From: CAWAYH01 sp963786195
Lineage (GTDB): Bacteria; Acidobacteriota; Vicinamibacteria; Vicinamibacterales; 2-12-FULL-66-21
Assembly (NCBI GenBank): GCA_963786195.1
Contig: CAWAYH010000006.1
Location: forward strand, 868,001 to 932,000
Direction of reading: 5' to 3'
Length of the DNA: 64,000 bases
Made by a program: the position numbers and the translations under genes. Below are positions 8,507-16,391 of the stretch, piece by piece. Below the pieces are notes generated by a model that was given only the letters and a program-made list of their open reading frames with translations, did no database searches and was not told the DNA's origin. Positions within the stretch are counted from its first letter, which is position 1; each line of letters opens with the position of its first letter.

Positions 8507-9169
8507 CTAGTGAATGCTCGTGCTCATCAACGACCGCGCCCGCCGCCAGTCGTCGTCGAGCAGCGTCCACAAGATCTGATCCAGGTACTCCCCGTTCCTC
8601 AGGAACGACTTGCGCAGCACACCCTCCTGCGCGGCGCCGATCTTCCGCAGCGCCCCGTTGCCGCGTCCGTTCGCCACCGCGGCGCGAGCCTCGAGCCGGC
8701 GCACGCCCACGACGTCGAACGTGAAGTCCACGACGAGCGCCGCCCCGTCCTGGAACAATCCGGTGCCCCAGAACGACGACCCGAGCGCAAAGCCCCACTC
8801 CGCAGTCGTGAAACCCGGATCGAGCTGGCGCACCTGGAAGATCCCGATGGCGCTGTCCATGCCGTGCGGCACGACCGCAAAGCAGATGTAGTGGCCCGCC
8901 GCGCGCTCGCGGTGCGTCCACGCGATGAACCGCTCGAAGCCCTCGACCGTGGTCGGCGGCGGCGAAATGAACCGCGACACTTCATCGGTCGACAGCATCG
9001 TCAGCAGCGACGCCGCATCGGAGAGCCGCAGCTCCCGCAACGTGGCCAGCGTCCCGGTCAACACCGGCAGGGACTGCCGCCAATCACTTGTCGTCACCGA
9101 CTGCGCGGCCGTGATGACTGCCTGCACGTCAACCACCTCTTGCGCGTCGCGGAAAGGCATCTTCTCCAT
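8507..9169 (-). CDS. GNAT N-acetyltransferase (RimJ/RimL-like), copy 1
   Basis: 220 residues, intact. An ~40-residue N-terminal extension ending in DWRQSLPVL precedes a GNAT core: LRELRLSDAASLL, AIGIFQVRQLDP, AEWGFALGSSFWGTGLF (the acetyl-CoA pyrophosphate-binding region), LEARAAVANGRGNGALRKIG and EGVLRKSFLRNG. The family transfers acetyl from acetyl-CoA to an amine, often a protein N-terminus. It is very similar to copy 2 at 11401-12066, with an identical 29-residue block starting EVSRFISPPP. Its ATG shares one base with the stop of the subtilase gene (TAATG), so translation is probably coupled. Confidence 0.88.
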   Translation of the reverse strand: MEKMPFRDAQEVVDVQAVITAAQSVTTSDWRQSLPVLTGTLATLRELRLSDAASLLTMLSTDEVSRFISPPPTTVEGFERFIAWTHRERAAGHYICFAVVPHGMDSAIGIFQVRQLDPGFTTAEWGFALGSSFWGTGLFQDGAALVVDFTFDVVGVRRLEARAAVANGRGNGALRKIGAAQEGVLRKSFLRNGEYLDQILWTLLDDDWRRARSLMSTSIH

Positions 9170-11326
9170 TAGAGACCCCCTTCCGTCGACCCGGCGGGTG
9201 ACCCGGCGCCAGGCGGACTTGGCGGCGGCGGTGGCAGGAACAGATCTTCGAGCGGGACGGCGTCGTAGTTCACCGGATCCGTCATCGGATCGTCGAACAG
9301 CTCGCAGTCCTCACCGTTGCTGCCCCACGTGACGTCCTCGCCCTCGTCGAACGACGTGCCCCACACGATCTCCTCGAGCGTGGCAGCCGTCCCCCAAACG
9401 ATGTTCTCGTCGTCGAAGTTGGTGCCCCAGACGATGTTCTCACCATCGTCCGTGGTGCCCCACACGATGTTGTAGAGGCTCATCGCCGTGCCCCAGACGA
9501 TGTTCTCGCAATCGTCGTTGCCGCACGTCGTGCCCCACACGATGTTCTTGACGCTCGCCACGGTGCCCCACACGATGTTCTCGCCGGCGTCCATGATCGT
9601 GCCCCACACGATGTTCTCGCCGTGGCTGTCGAGCGTGCCCCAGACGATGTTCTCGCCCAGGACGTCCATCGTGCCCCACACGATGTTCTCGCAGTCCTCA
9701 TCGCCGCAGAGCGTGCCCCAGACGATGTTCTCGCCCACCTGGTCGACCATCGTGCCCCACACGATGTTCTGCTTCCAGGCGTTCGCGCTGGGCTTGATCA
9801 CCCCGCCGCGCAGACGATGGCTGCCCCAGATGATCTGCTTGCTCCACATCCAGGAGTTGGGATAGCGATCGCCGGCGTGCGCGGTCTTGAAGAACCGCGC
9901 CAGACTGCACGGCGCCCTCTGCGTTCAGGAAGCCCGCTCCCTGCGTCAGCGCGTCGTAGTTCCGGTTCTGCGACGTGTACTGAAGGATGGCCTTGACCAG
10001 GTTCGGCGTCAGCGTTCGGGTTCGCCTGAAGCATCAGCGCGACCGTGCCGCTGACGACCGGCGCCGCCATGCTCGTGCCGCTCAGGCTCAGGTACGGCTT
10101 GTTGGCCGTGGTCCGCGTGCCATTGAGCAGGTATGCCGCCTTGGTCAGGTAGAACTCGCTGGTCGGGTTGGCGAGCGAGACGATGCCGGTGCCCGGCGCC
10201 ACGACGTCCGGCTTGGCGTCGAAGTCGACGGCCGTCGGCCCGCGCGAGCTGTACGGCGCGATCTTGTCGTCCCAGCGCGTAGACCGTGCCCTGGTGGCTG
10301 TACGCACCGACGGTGAGCACCCACGGCGCGTTGCCGGGCGCGGTGATCGCATCCGTACTGAGTCTTGCCGTTGGCCGTTCTTGCCCGATGTTGCCCGCGG
10401 CGGTCACGACGACGATGCCGGCGTCGACCGCGCGCTTGGCGGCGAGCGTCAGCGGATCCGTGTAGTAGGACTCGGTGACCGTCGCGCCGACCGACAGGTT
10501 GATGACGCGGATGTTGTGGGCCGTGCGATTGGTCGACCGCCCACTCGAACGCGGCGATGACGTCGCTGATGACGCCGCGGCCCTGCTCGTCGAGCACCTT
10601 CAGGCTCGACCAGGTGCGCGCCGGGAGCGATGCCCGCGCGCGCGCCATACGAGTCGTAGCCGTTGCCGGCGATGATGCCCGGCGACGTGCGTGCCGTGCC
10701 CGTTGTCGTCGTACGGCGTCGGGGCTGTCGTTGACGAAGTCCACGAACGCCGTCACGCGCTGGCCGTTGACCACGCGGACCTTCGTCGAGCTGCCCTGGT
10801 AGGTCAGGTCGTCGTGCCAGTGCGCCACGCCGGAGTCGATCACCGCGACGCCGACGCCGGCGCCGTCGTAGCCGTATTGCTGCTGCACGGCGCGCGCGCC
10901 GACACTGACCGCCGCGCGGTTCATGTGCCCGGAGATGGGGCGATCGAAGTGGATGCTCAACACCTCGGAGCGCTCGGAGATCCGCTTGATCACGCGGTTC
11001 GGCAGCTCGACCGCCATGCCGTCGACCAGCTTGAGCCGTCGGCCGAGACGTCCACCGAGCTTCCGGACTTCGTCAGCAGCATTGGCTTCCTGGCCGGGCT
11101 TGACCGTGATGATCACGCGCGTGGTCCCGAGCAACCGGCTGGCGCGCGACCTGACATCCTCGTCGAATTTGTCACGGTTCTGGTAGCGCTGGCTTCGGTT
11201 CGATTTGCCGTTCTTGCCGGAGCCGCCAGACTCCGCCGAGACCGGGACCGCCATCGCCAGCAGGCCCACCAGGACGAGCACCGGAGTGACCCATGCCGTA
11301 AAAGTTGAACGCGAACGGACACGCAT
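9169..11326 (-). CDS. Secreted S8 subtilase with NIVWGT repeat tail (several apparent frameshifts)
   Basis: Start at the ATG at 11326, preceded by GGAAGGA, followed by a signal peptide (LVLVGLLAMAVPVSAESGG) and an I9-like propeptide (TRVIITVKPGQ). The catalytic triad is recovered across frames: VAVIDSGV (Asp), DNGHGTHVAG (His, near 10.69 kb) and SLSGTSMAAPVVSG (Ser). At least six single-base shifts lie between about 9.9 and 10.75 kb, consistent with sequence errors. The C-terminal part (9169-9849, intact) carries 11 exact NIVWGT motifs spaced 11-14 residues, flanked by IIWGS, EIVWGT and VTWGS variants, then a Pro-rich end. Spacers are acidic; several contain CxxDxC. The repeats may form a beta structure, anchor the enzyme or be released as peptides; none of this is known here. 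Confidence 0.85.
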
Positions 11327-11400
11327 CTGATTCTGTCCTTCCAAAACCTTCCGCGCCGCGGAAGTGGTCATGATCGGTATCTGTCTCTGTATGGATTCCA

Positions 11401-12066
11401 TCAGTGGATAGCGGAGCCCCAGACAGCTTTCGCCTGGCGCCACTCCTCCCTGACAATCGACCAGAGCGCCTGGTCGAATACCCGGCCGTTGCGGACAAAA
11501 CTCCGGCGCAGGACGCCTTCCCTGATGGCTCCCAGTTTCGCGAGCGCGCCGTTGCCGCGCCCGTTGGCCACCGCCGCGCGTGCTTCCAGCCGGTGCACGC
11601 CGACCGTCTCGAACGCAAAATCAATCGTCAGCCGGGCGGCCGTCGAGAACACGCCCGTGCCCCAGAAACTCTGGCCGATAGCGAATCCCCATTCGGCGGT
11701 CCCGAATGTCGGGTCGAGCTGCCGCACCTGGAAAATCCCGATCGCGGAATCCATCCCGTCCGGCACCACGGCGAAGCAGATGTAGCGGCCGGCCGCGCGC
11801 TCGCGATGCGTCCACGCGATGAACCGCTCGAACCCTTCGACGGTTGTCGGTGGCGGCGAAATGAACCGCGACACCTCTTGACTGTTCAGCAGCTCGAGCA
11901 GCACCCGGGCGTCCGATGTCTTCAGCTCCCGGAGTGAAATGCCGCCGCCCGAAAGCACGGGCAGGACCTGCCGCCAGTCCGTCATCACGCAGGGCGCTGG
12001 TGACGGTGCGCTGCGACGCGCCACCCTCACGTTCAGACCCGTTTCTTCTCTTAGGCTCGTATGCAT
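11401..12066 (-). CDS. GNAT N-acetyltransferase (RimJ/RimL-like), copy 2
   Basis: 221 residues, intact. The ATG at 12066 has AGGA seven bases upstream. It shares most of its sequence with copy 1: DWRQVLPVL, EVSRFISPPPTTVEGFERF, AEWGFAIGQSFWGTGVF and EARAAVANGRGNGALAKLG, ending in the same SxIH. It lies 74 bases upstream of the repeat-tailed subtilase on the same strand, so the order is GNAT, subtilase, GNAT. A duplication bracketing the protease suggests a functional link, perhaps acetylation of the protease, of its repeat peptides or of a partner, but this is inference. Confidence 0.88.
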   Translation of the reverse strand: MHTSLREETGLNVRVARRSAPSPAPCVMTDWRQVLPVLSGGGISLRELKTSDARVLLELLNSQEVSRFISPPPTTVEGFERFIAWTHRERAAGRYICFAVVPDGMDSAIGIFQVRQLDPTFGTAEWGFAIGQSFWGTGVFSTAARLTIDFAFETVGVHRLEARAAVANGRGNGALAKLGAIREGVLRRSFVRNGRVFDQALWSIVREEWRQAKAVWGSAIH

Positions 12067-12398
12067 TGGGATTCCTGCCCATCCGTCTCTCTGTCAAACG
12101 TACAGACACGCCGGGGACGCCCACAGCAGAGCAAGTGGGGGGCCACACCGGCAGGGCTAGGTTTTACGTGCCCTAACTGCTTTTAATAGAGCTATTTAGC
12201 TGGAATGAACGTGTGTGCTGCCGTGGGCGAAAACGCACACGCGTGGTCCGCTCTGGAACACACAAAGTTGTAATCGTCGCTTGAAACGTCTGTAAATGCC
12301 TGGTGAAATGATGCTTAGCGGATATGGTCCGAATCGAGACAGACGTGCAGCTCTGGAACACTGCAGGCAAAACTGGTAAACATCAATACATCAATCAC
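12067..12398. promoter_or_regulatory. Intergenic control region with 12-bp direct repeats
   Basis: About 330 bases of lower GC between the Opp permease stop and the GNAT copy 2 start. GCTCTGGAACAC occurs at 12250-12261 and again at 12350-12361, exactly 100 bases apart, which is compatible with two copies of a binding site. A hairpin around 12210-12243 pairs GTGTGC with GCACAC. A 22-codon plus-strand frame starting near 12205 has no ribosome site and is not called. I could not place a clear promoter. Confidence 0.35.
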
Positions 12399-13387
12399 TT
12401 AGGGGCTCGTGCTTCGGGAGGTGGGCGAAGCGGACGCCGCGAGGTTGACGGCGAGCACCGCCAGCACGATGGCGGCCGCCGGCGCCAGCAGCCAGGGCGC
12501 GTCGACCAGCGCGCGCCCGCTCCCCGCGTCGCGCAGCATCGCGCCCAGGCTCGAGACCGGCTCCGCGAACCCGAGCCCGACATAGGACAGGGTGACTTCG
12601 GCCAGGATGAACGCCGGGATGAGGAGCGTGGTCTGGGAGGTCAGGAACCCCTGCGCGGCAGGGAGCAGATGACGTAGCAGTACTCGCGTACGGCTGGCCC
12701 CGATGGCCCGCGCAGCTTCTGCGTACTCGCGCGTGCGCTCCGACGCGACAACGGCGCGGACGCCGCGGGCCGGAAAGGGCCACCCCACCAGCGCCAGCAC
12801 GGCAACCATCGTCCAGAAGACCTGGGCGGTCGTCAGCACGAGCGGCATGGCGCCCCGCAGCGCCAGCACCACGTACACGGCGGGCAGCGCGATGATGAAG
12901 TCGGACAGGCGCATCAGCGCTTCGTCCGGCACCCCGCCGGCATAGCCGGCCAGCGCGCCCACGAGGGTCCCGATCAGCAGCGCGCCGAGCGCGGCCGTCA
13001 GGGCGACGGCAAGCGACAGGCGCGCGCCCAGCGCGAGCCGCGCGAACTGATCGCGGCCGAGCGCGTCGGTGCCGAGCGGAAACCACGGAACGCCCTCCGC
13101 CGCGCCGATCGACACACCCGTCCCATCGAAGAACCAGCGCAGCGGCAGCGGCCGGCTGCGATCCTCGGATACCGCCGCGCGAGCCGATCCTCGAGCCGCA
13201 CCGGATACACGAACGGGGCTCGCCAGGTCCCGGACGCATCAATCACGCGCGGAACCATGGGCGGCGCGTAGACCATATCCGCGAACTGCTCGGCAGGATG
13301 GTTCGACGTGAGCGTCGGGCCCACGATCGCGAGCGTCACGAAGAGCACCGCAAGCACCGCCGCGGCAGCTTTCGCGGTCGATTTCAC
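12399..13387 (-). CDS. Peptide/nickel-type ABC transporter permease, OppC-like (one apparent frameshift)
   Basis: Inner-membrane permease. Start at the GTG at 13387, overlapping the stop of the OppB-like gene (GTGA). The N-terminal helix (AAAAVLAVLFVTLAIVGP) is followed by a periplasmic loop and then FPLGTDALGRDQF, the classic OppC/DppC motif before the second helix. The cytoplasmic EAA loop is EYAEAARAIGASRTRVLLRH followed by LLP. One single-base shift near 13165 joins the two parts. It should form the translocation pore with OppB for peptides delivered by the lipoprotein at 14381-16072. No ATPase subunits follow in this window. Confidence 0.85.
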
Positions 13388-14361
13388 GCCGATTCCTCCA
13401 CGCGTGGATCGACGAAAGCGAGCGCGACGTCCGAGATCAGGATGCCGATCGCCAGAAACATGGCGCCGGCTGCCGCGCACCCGGCCACCAGATAGAGATC
13501 GCGCGAGACCAGCGCTTCGTGCATCAGCGCGCCGAGCCCCGCCCATGACGTCACGATCTCCACGACGAACGAACCGCTCAGCACCGCGCCGATGATGACG
13601 CCGTAGATCGCGACGACCGGCTTGAGCGACAGCCGCAGCGCGTGCCGCCAGATCACGCGACGCGTCGAGCATCCGCGCGCGCGCGCCGCGCGGACGCACG
13701 GCTCCTCCAGCGCGTCGCTCATCGCCTGCGATTGCAGACGCTCGAGCGACGCCGCGAGCGGCAGCGCGAGCGCCAGCGTCGGCAGGATGAGATACCGGAT
13801 CGTATCGAGCACGCCGCTGCCGCCGGAGCTGCCGGGCGATCCGCCGACGGGCAGCCATCGCGTGCGCGACGCGAGGTACAGCAGCACGAACGACGTCACC
13901 AGCGGCGGAACGGAGACGATCAGGATCGATCCCCCGCGCGCCAGCGCGGCGAGCCACGAGCGGCGGCTGCCGGTGAAGATGCCTGCCGGAATGCCGATCA
14001 GCGTGGCCACGAGCAGCGCGCTGACGCCGAGCTGCGCGGTCCGCACCGCGCGTTCGGCGACGAGCTCGCTGACGGGCCGCCCGTATTTCAGCGATTCACC
14101 CAGATCGAGGCGGATGGCGCGCCCCAGCCACGAGGCGTACTGAAGCACGACGGGACGATCGAGCCCCAGGCGATGACGCTCGGCGGCTGCTGCGGCGGGA
14201 TCGAGCTCGAAGCCCGACAAGTAGTCGCCCGGCGCCGCCTGCACCAGGAGGAGCGCCGCGGACGACACGACGAAGACGAGGAGCACGGCCAGCAGCGCGC
14301 GTCGAGCGAGATACCTGAGCAGACCGGGGTGCACGTCGAACTTGTCGGCTCCAGCGGGCAC
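13384..14361 (-). CDS. Peptide/nickel-type ABC transporter permease, OppB-like
   Basis: Intact, up to 325 residues. Six hydrophobic segments, a first helix ALLAVLLVFVVSSAALLLVQ, the periplasmic LGESLKYGRPVSEL motif typical of OppB/DppB, and a C-terminal EAA loop (EEPCVRAARARGCSTRRVIW). The start is uncertain: GTG at 14361, 19 bases after the binding-protein stop, or GTG at 14334 closer to the first helix. It is the middle gene of a binding protein, OppB, OppC operon. Confidence 0.88.
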   Translation of the reverse strand: MPAGADKFDVHPGLLRYLARRALLAVLLVFVVSSAALLLVQAAPGDYLSGFELDPAAAAAERHRLGLDRPVVLQYASWLGRAIRLDLGESLKYGRPVSELVAERAVRTAQLGVSALLVATLIGIPAGIFTGSRRSWLAALARGGSILIVSVPPLVTSFVLLYLASRTRWLPVGGSPGSSGGSGVLDTIRYLILPTLALALPLAASLERLQSQAMSDALEEPCVRAARARGCSTRRVIWRHALRLSLKPVVAIYGVIIGAVLSGSFVVEIVTSWAGLGALMHEALVSRDLYLVAGCAAAGAMFLAIGILISDVALAFVDPRVEESA

Positions 14362-14380
14362 GCACCTTACGCGGCCGGGT

Positions 14381-16072
14381 TCAGCGCCTGGCCTCCGAGG
14401 ATGCCAGGGTATCCGCGCTCCAGAGCAGCTGCGGAACCTGCGGTGCGGGCGTGGGATTGAGCACCTTCGTCGAGGTGGCCACGACGATGCGCGGCGCGAC
14501 GAAATAGATCAACGGCAGCTCCTCGGCGAGGATGCGCTGGACCTCGAGAAAGGCCGTCTGCCGGCGCGCCAGATCCGCGGCGCCGGCCTGCTCGCGCATC
14601 AGGTCGTCGATGCGACGTTCCCAGCCGGTCGCCGGTGTCGGCTGGCTCGGGTTCCAGAAGTGGAAGCCGCCGGAGCTGAACCAGAACTCCGGGTTGAGCG
14701 CGGGCTCCGTGGAGCTCGCCTGTACGCCGAAGTACATCGCCTCGTAGTCGCCGGCGCTCCAGCGTTGAAACAGGCCGTTCGGGTCGAGCGGCACGATGTC
14801 GACGCCGACGCCGAGCTGGCGAAGCTGTTCCTGAATCATGGCCGAGACGCGCTCGCGCAGGTGCCCCGCCTGCGTCATCACCGAGAACCGCACCGGCGCA
14901 CCCGACGCATCGTCCAGCATCTTGTCGCCGTTGCGGTCGGCGAGGCCGAGGCTGCCCAGCAGCTTCAGCGCGCGCTCCCGATCGACCGGCGGCGCGGCAA
15001 TGTCCGGCGAGTACCACCGGCGGTTCCCCGGCGTGATGGGTCCGCCGATCGGAACGGCGGCGCCGAGATACACGGTGTTGACGATCGCCTGGCGATCGAC
15101 GGCGCTCGAGATCGCCTGCCTGAACTCCTTCCGCGCCAGCCACGTCCGCTTGTCGCCGCGGCGCGACTGCCGCAGGTTGAACGCGAGGAAATCCGGATCG
15201 AGCCCGACGCTGACGTCCGTCATCTTCAGCTTCCCGGCATCCGCGAGCCGCTTGAACGCGGCGTGGTCCTGGGGGCGCAGATCGCCGTTGGCCATCAGAT
15301 CGGTCTCGCCCGCTTCCAGCTTGAGCGCTTCGGTGTTCTGGTCCGGGATGACGAGCAGCGTGAGCCGGTCGAGATACGGAAGCTGGACGCCGGCGGCATC
15401 ACGGCGGAAATAGTGTGGATTCCGCGCGAACCCGAGCCGCTGGCCGGCGACGTGCTCGGTCAGCACGAACGGTCCGAGACCGACGACGTCCGAGGGCGGC
15501 TTGGAGGGGACCCATTCGCCCGCGAGACGGCCGGCCGTGTACGCCGCCTCGAGCTTGTGTGCCGGAAGAACGGGCAGGTTGTCGAGCAGCCGGAGGCCGG
15601 GCGCGAACGCCGTCGGCATCTTCACGACGACCGTCATCGCGTCGGGCGCCGAGACCTCGAGCGGCTTGCCGGCGATCATCAGCGCCGACGCCTGCTGGCT
15701 CTTGATCACCGGGTCGTAGACGACGCGGAATGTGAAGAGGACGTCGGCAGACGTGAACGGCGCACCGTCGGAGAACTTGAGACCGGGACGCAGCTTCAGC
15801 GTGTAGCTCAGAGCATCGGCCGACTGGGTCCAGCTCTCGGCGAGCCAGGGCTCGAGGTCGTCCGTCGCCCGATTGACGCGCACCAGGCGCGCCTGGGTCA
15901 GGTGCGTCAGCAGATCGGTCGCGGCCGTCGACCCGCCGGCGACGAACCGGATGTACGTCGAGGGTTCCGAGCGAACGGAAGCGATCAGCGCGCCGCCGCC
16001 AGACGGCTCTCTCGAACACGCGGTGGCGGCAGCCAGGAGTAAGACAACGAGCACGCGGGAGGGACCAGCCAC
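14381..16072 (-). CDS. Extracellular solute-binding lipoprotein, family 5 (Opp/Dpp/Nik type)
   Basis: 563 residues, intact, starting at a GTG preceded by GAGG. A lipoprotein signal (VLLLAAATACS, Cys19) indicates membrane anchoring. Features of SBP family 5 include LKLRPGLKFSDGAPFTSADV near residue 95, QNTEALKLEAGETDL, a FLAFNLRQSRRGDKRTW block and EFRQAISSAVDRQAIV. Family members bind oligopeptides, dipeptides, nickel or glycosides. Its neighbours on both sides are secreted proteases, so peptides made by those proteases are an attractive ligand, but this is inferred from position alone. Confidence 0.9.
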   Translation of the reverse strand: MAGPSRVLVVLLLAAATACSREPSGGGALIASVRSEPSTYIRFVAGGSTAATDLLTHLTQARLVRVNRATDDLEPWLAESWTQSADALSYTLKLRPGLKFSDGAPFTSADVLFTFRVVYDPVIKSQQASALMIAGKPLEVSAPDAMTVVVKMPTAFAPGLRLLDNLPVLPAHKLEAAYTAGRLAGEWVPSKPPSDVVGLGPFVLTEHVAGQRLGFARNPHYFRRDAAGVQLPYLDRLTLLVIPDQNTEALKLEAGETDLMANGDLRPQDHAAFKRLADAGKLKMTDVSVGLDPDFLAFNLRQSRRGDKRTWLARKEFRQAISSAVDRQAIVNTVYLGAAVPIGGPITPGNRRWYSPDIAAPPVDRERALKLLGSLGLADRNGDKMLDDASGAPVRFSVMTQAGHLRERVSAMIQEQLRQLGVGVDIVPLDPNGLFQRWSAGDYEAMYFGVQASSTEPALNPEFWFSSGGFHFWNPSQPTPATGWERRIDDLMREQAGAADLARRQTAFLEVQRILAEELPLIYFVAPRIVVATSTKVLNPTPAPQVPQLLWSADTLASSEARR

Positions 16073-16391
16073 TCTTCAACCTCACCGGCCAATTTGTTGC
16101 CCGGTCTGAAACAGGCCGTTTTTCGCTATTTTTCGCGGGTAAGGGCTACCCGCCCCCACTCCGGGCCCGGGCAAGCCAAGTTGTTGCCTGTGTGCGGGGT
16201 TACGGCGACGGAGTGCGCGCCGCCATAGTAGTCGAACGCCCGCGCCGGCGCAACCATTCTGGACCAAAGAGTCCGTTCGTGCACGTCGAAAACCGCTCGT
16301 CGGCACGGTCCAGCTGCAATGGATGAGCGTGGCACGGTGCGTGCCTTTTGTTCAGGTAACCCTGCGAACAATTTTTCGAACGGCGGCGACC
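16073..16391. promoter_or_regulatory. Divergent control region between binding protein and second subtilase
   Basis: About 320 bases separating the two divergent genes. GCGGGTA and TACCCGC form a 7-bp hairpin near 16135-16153. Similar direct repeats, CAATTTGTTGCC (16090-16101) and CAAGTTGTTGCC (16177-16188), lie 87 bases apart. No clear -35/-10 pair or terminator is apparent. The right part, from 16323, may be translated if the subtilase uses its more distal ATG. Confidence 0.35.

Noticed and set aside
9290..9840. CRISPR-like array of CCCCA(C/G)ACGATGTTCTC repeats
   Set aside because: The repeats encode NIVWGT in frame and the spacers are 15-24 bases of coding sequence.
9169..11326. Programmed ribosomal frameshifting in the NIVWGT subtilase
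   Set aside because: Too many shifts, in both directions and at unrelated sequences; single-base errors explain them better.
12205..12273. Twenty-two-codon plus-strand frame in the control region before GNAT copy 2
   Set aside because: No convincing ribosome site, and it overlaps a hairpin; likely chance in a lower-GC region.
14342..16042. Open frame of over 560 codons opposite the solute-binding protein
   Set aside because: Antisense to an intact lipoprotein gene; low-complexity Arg-rich product.
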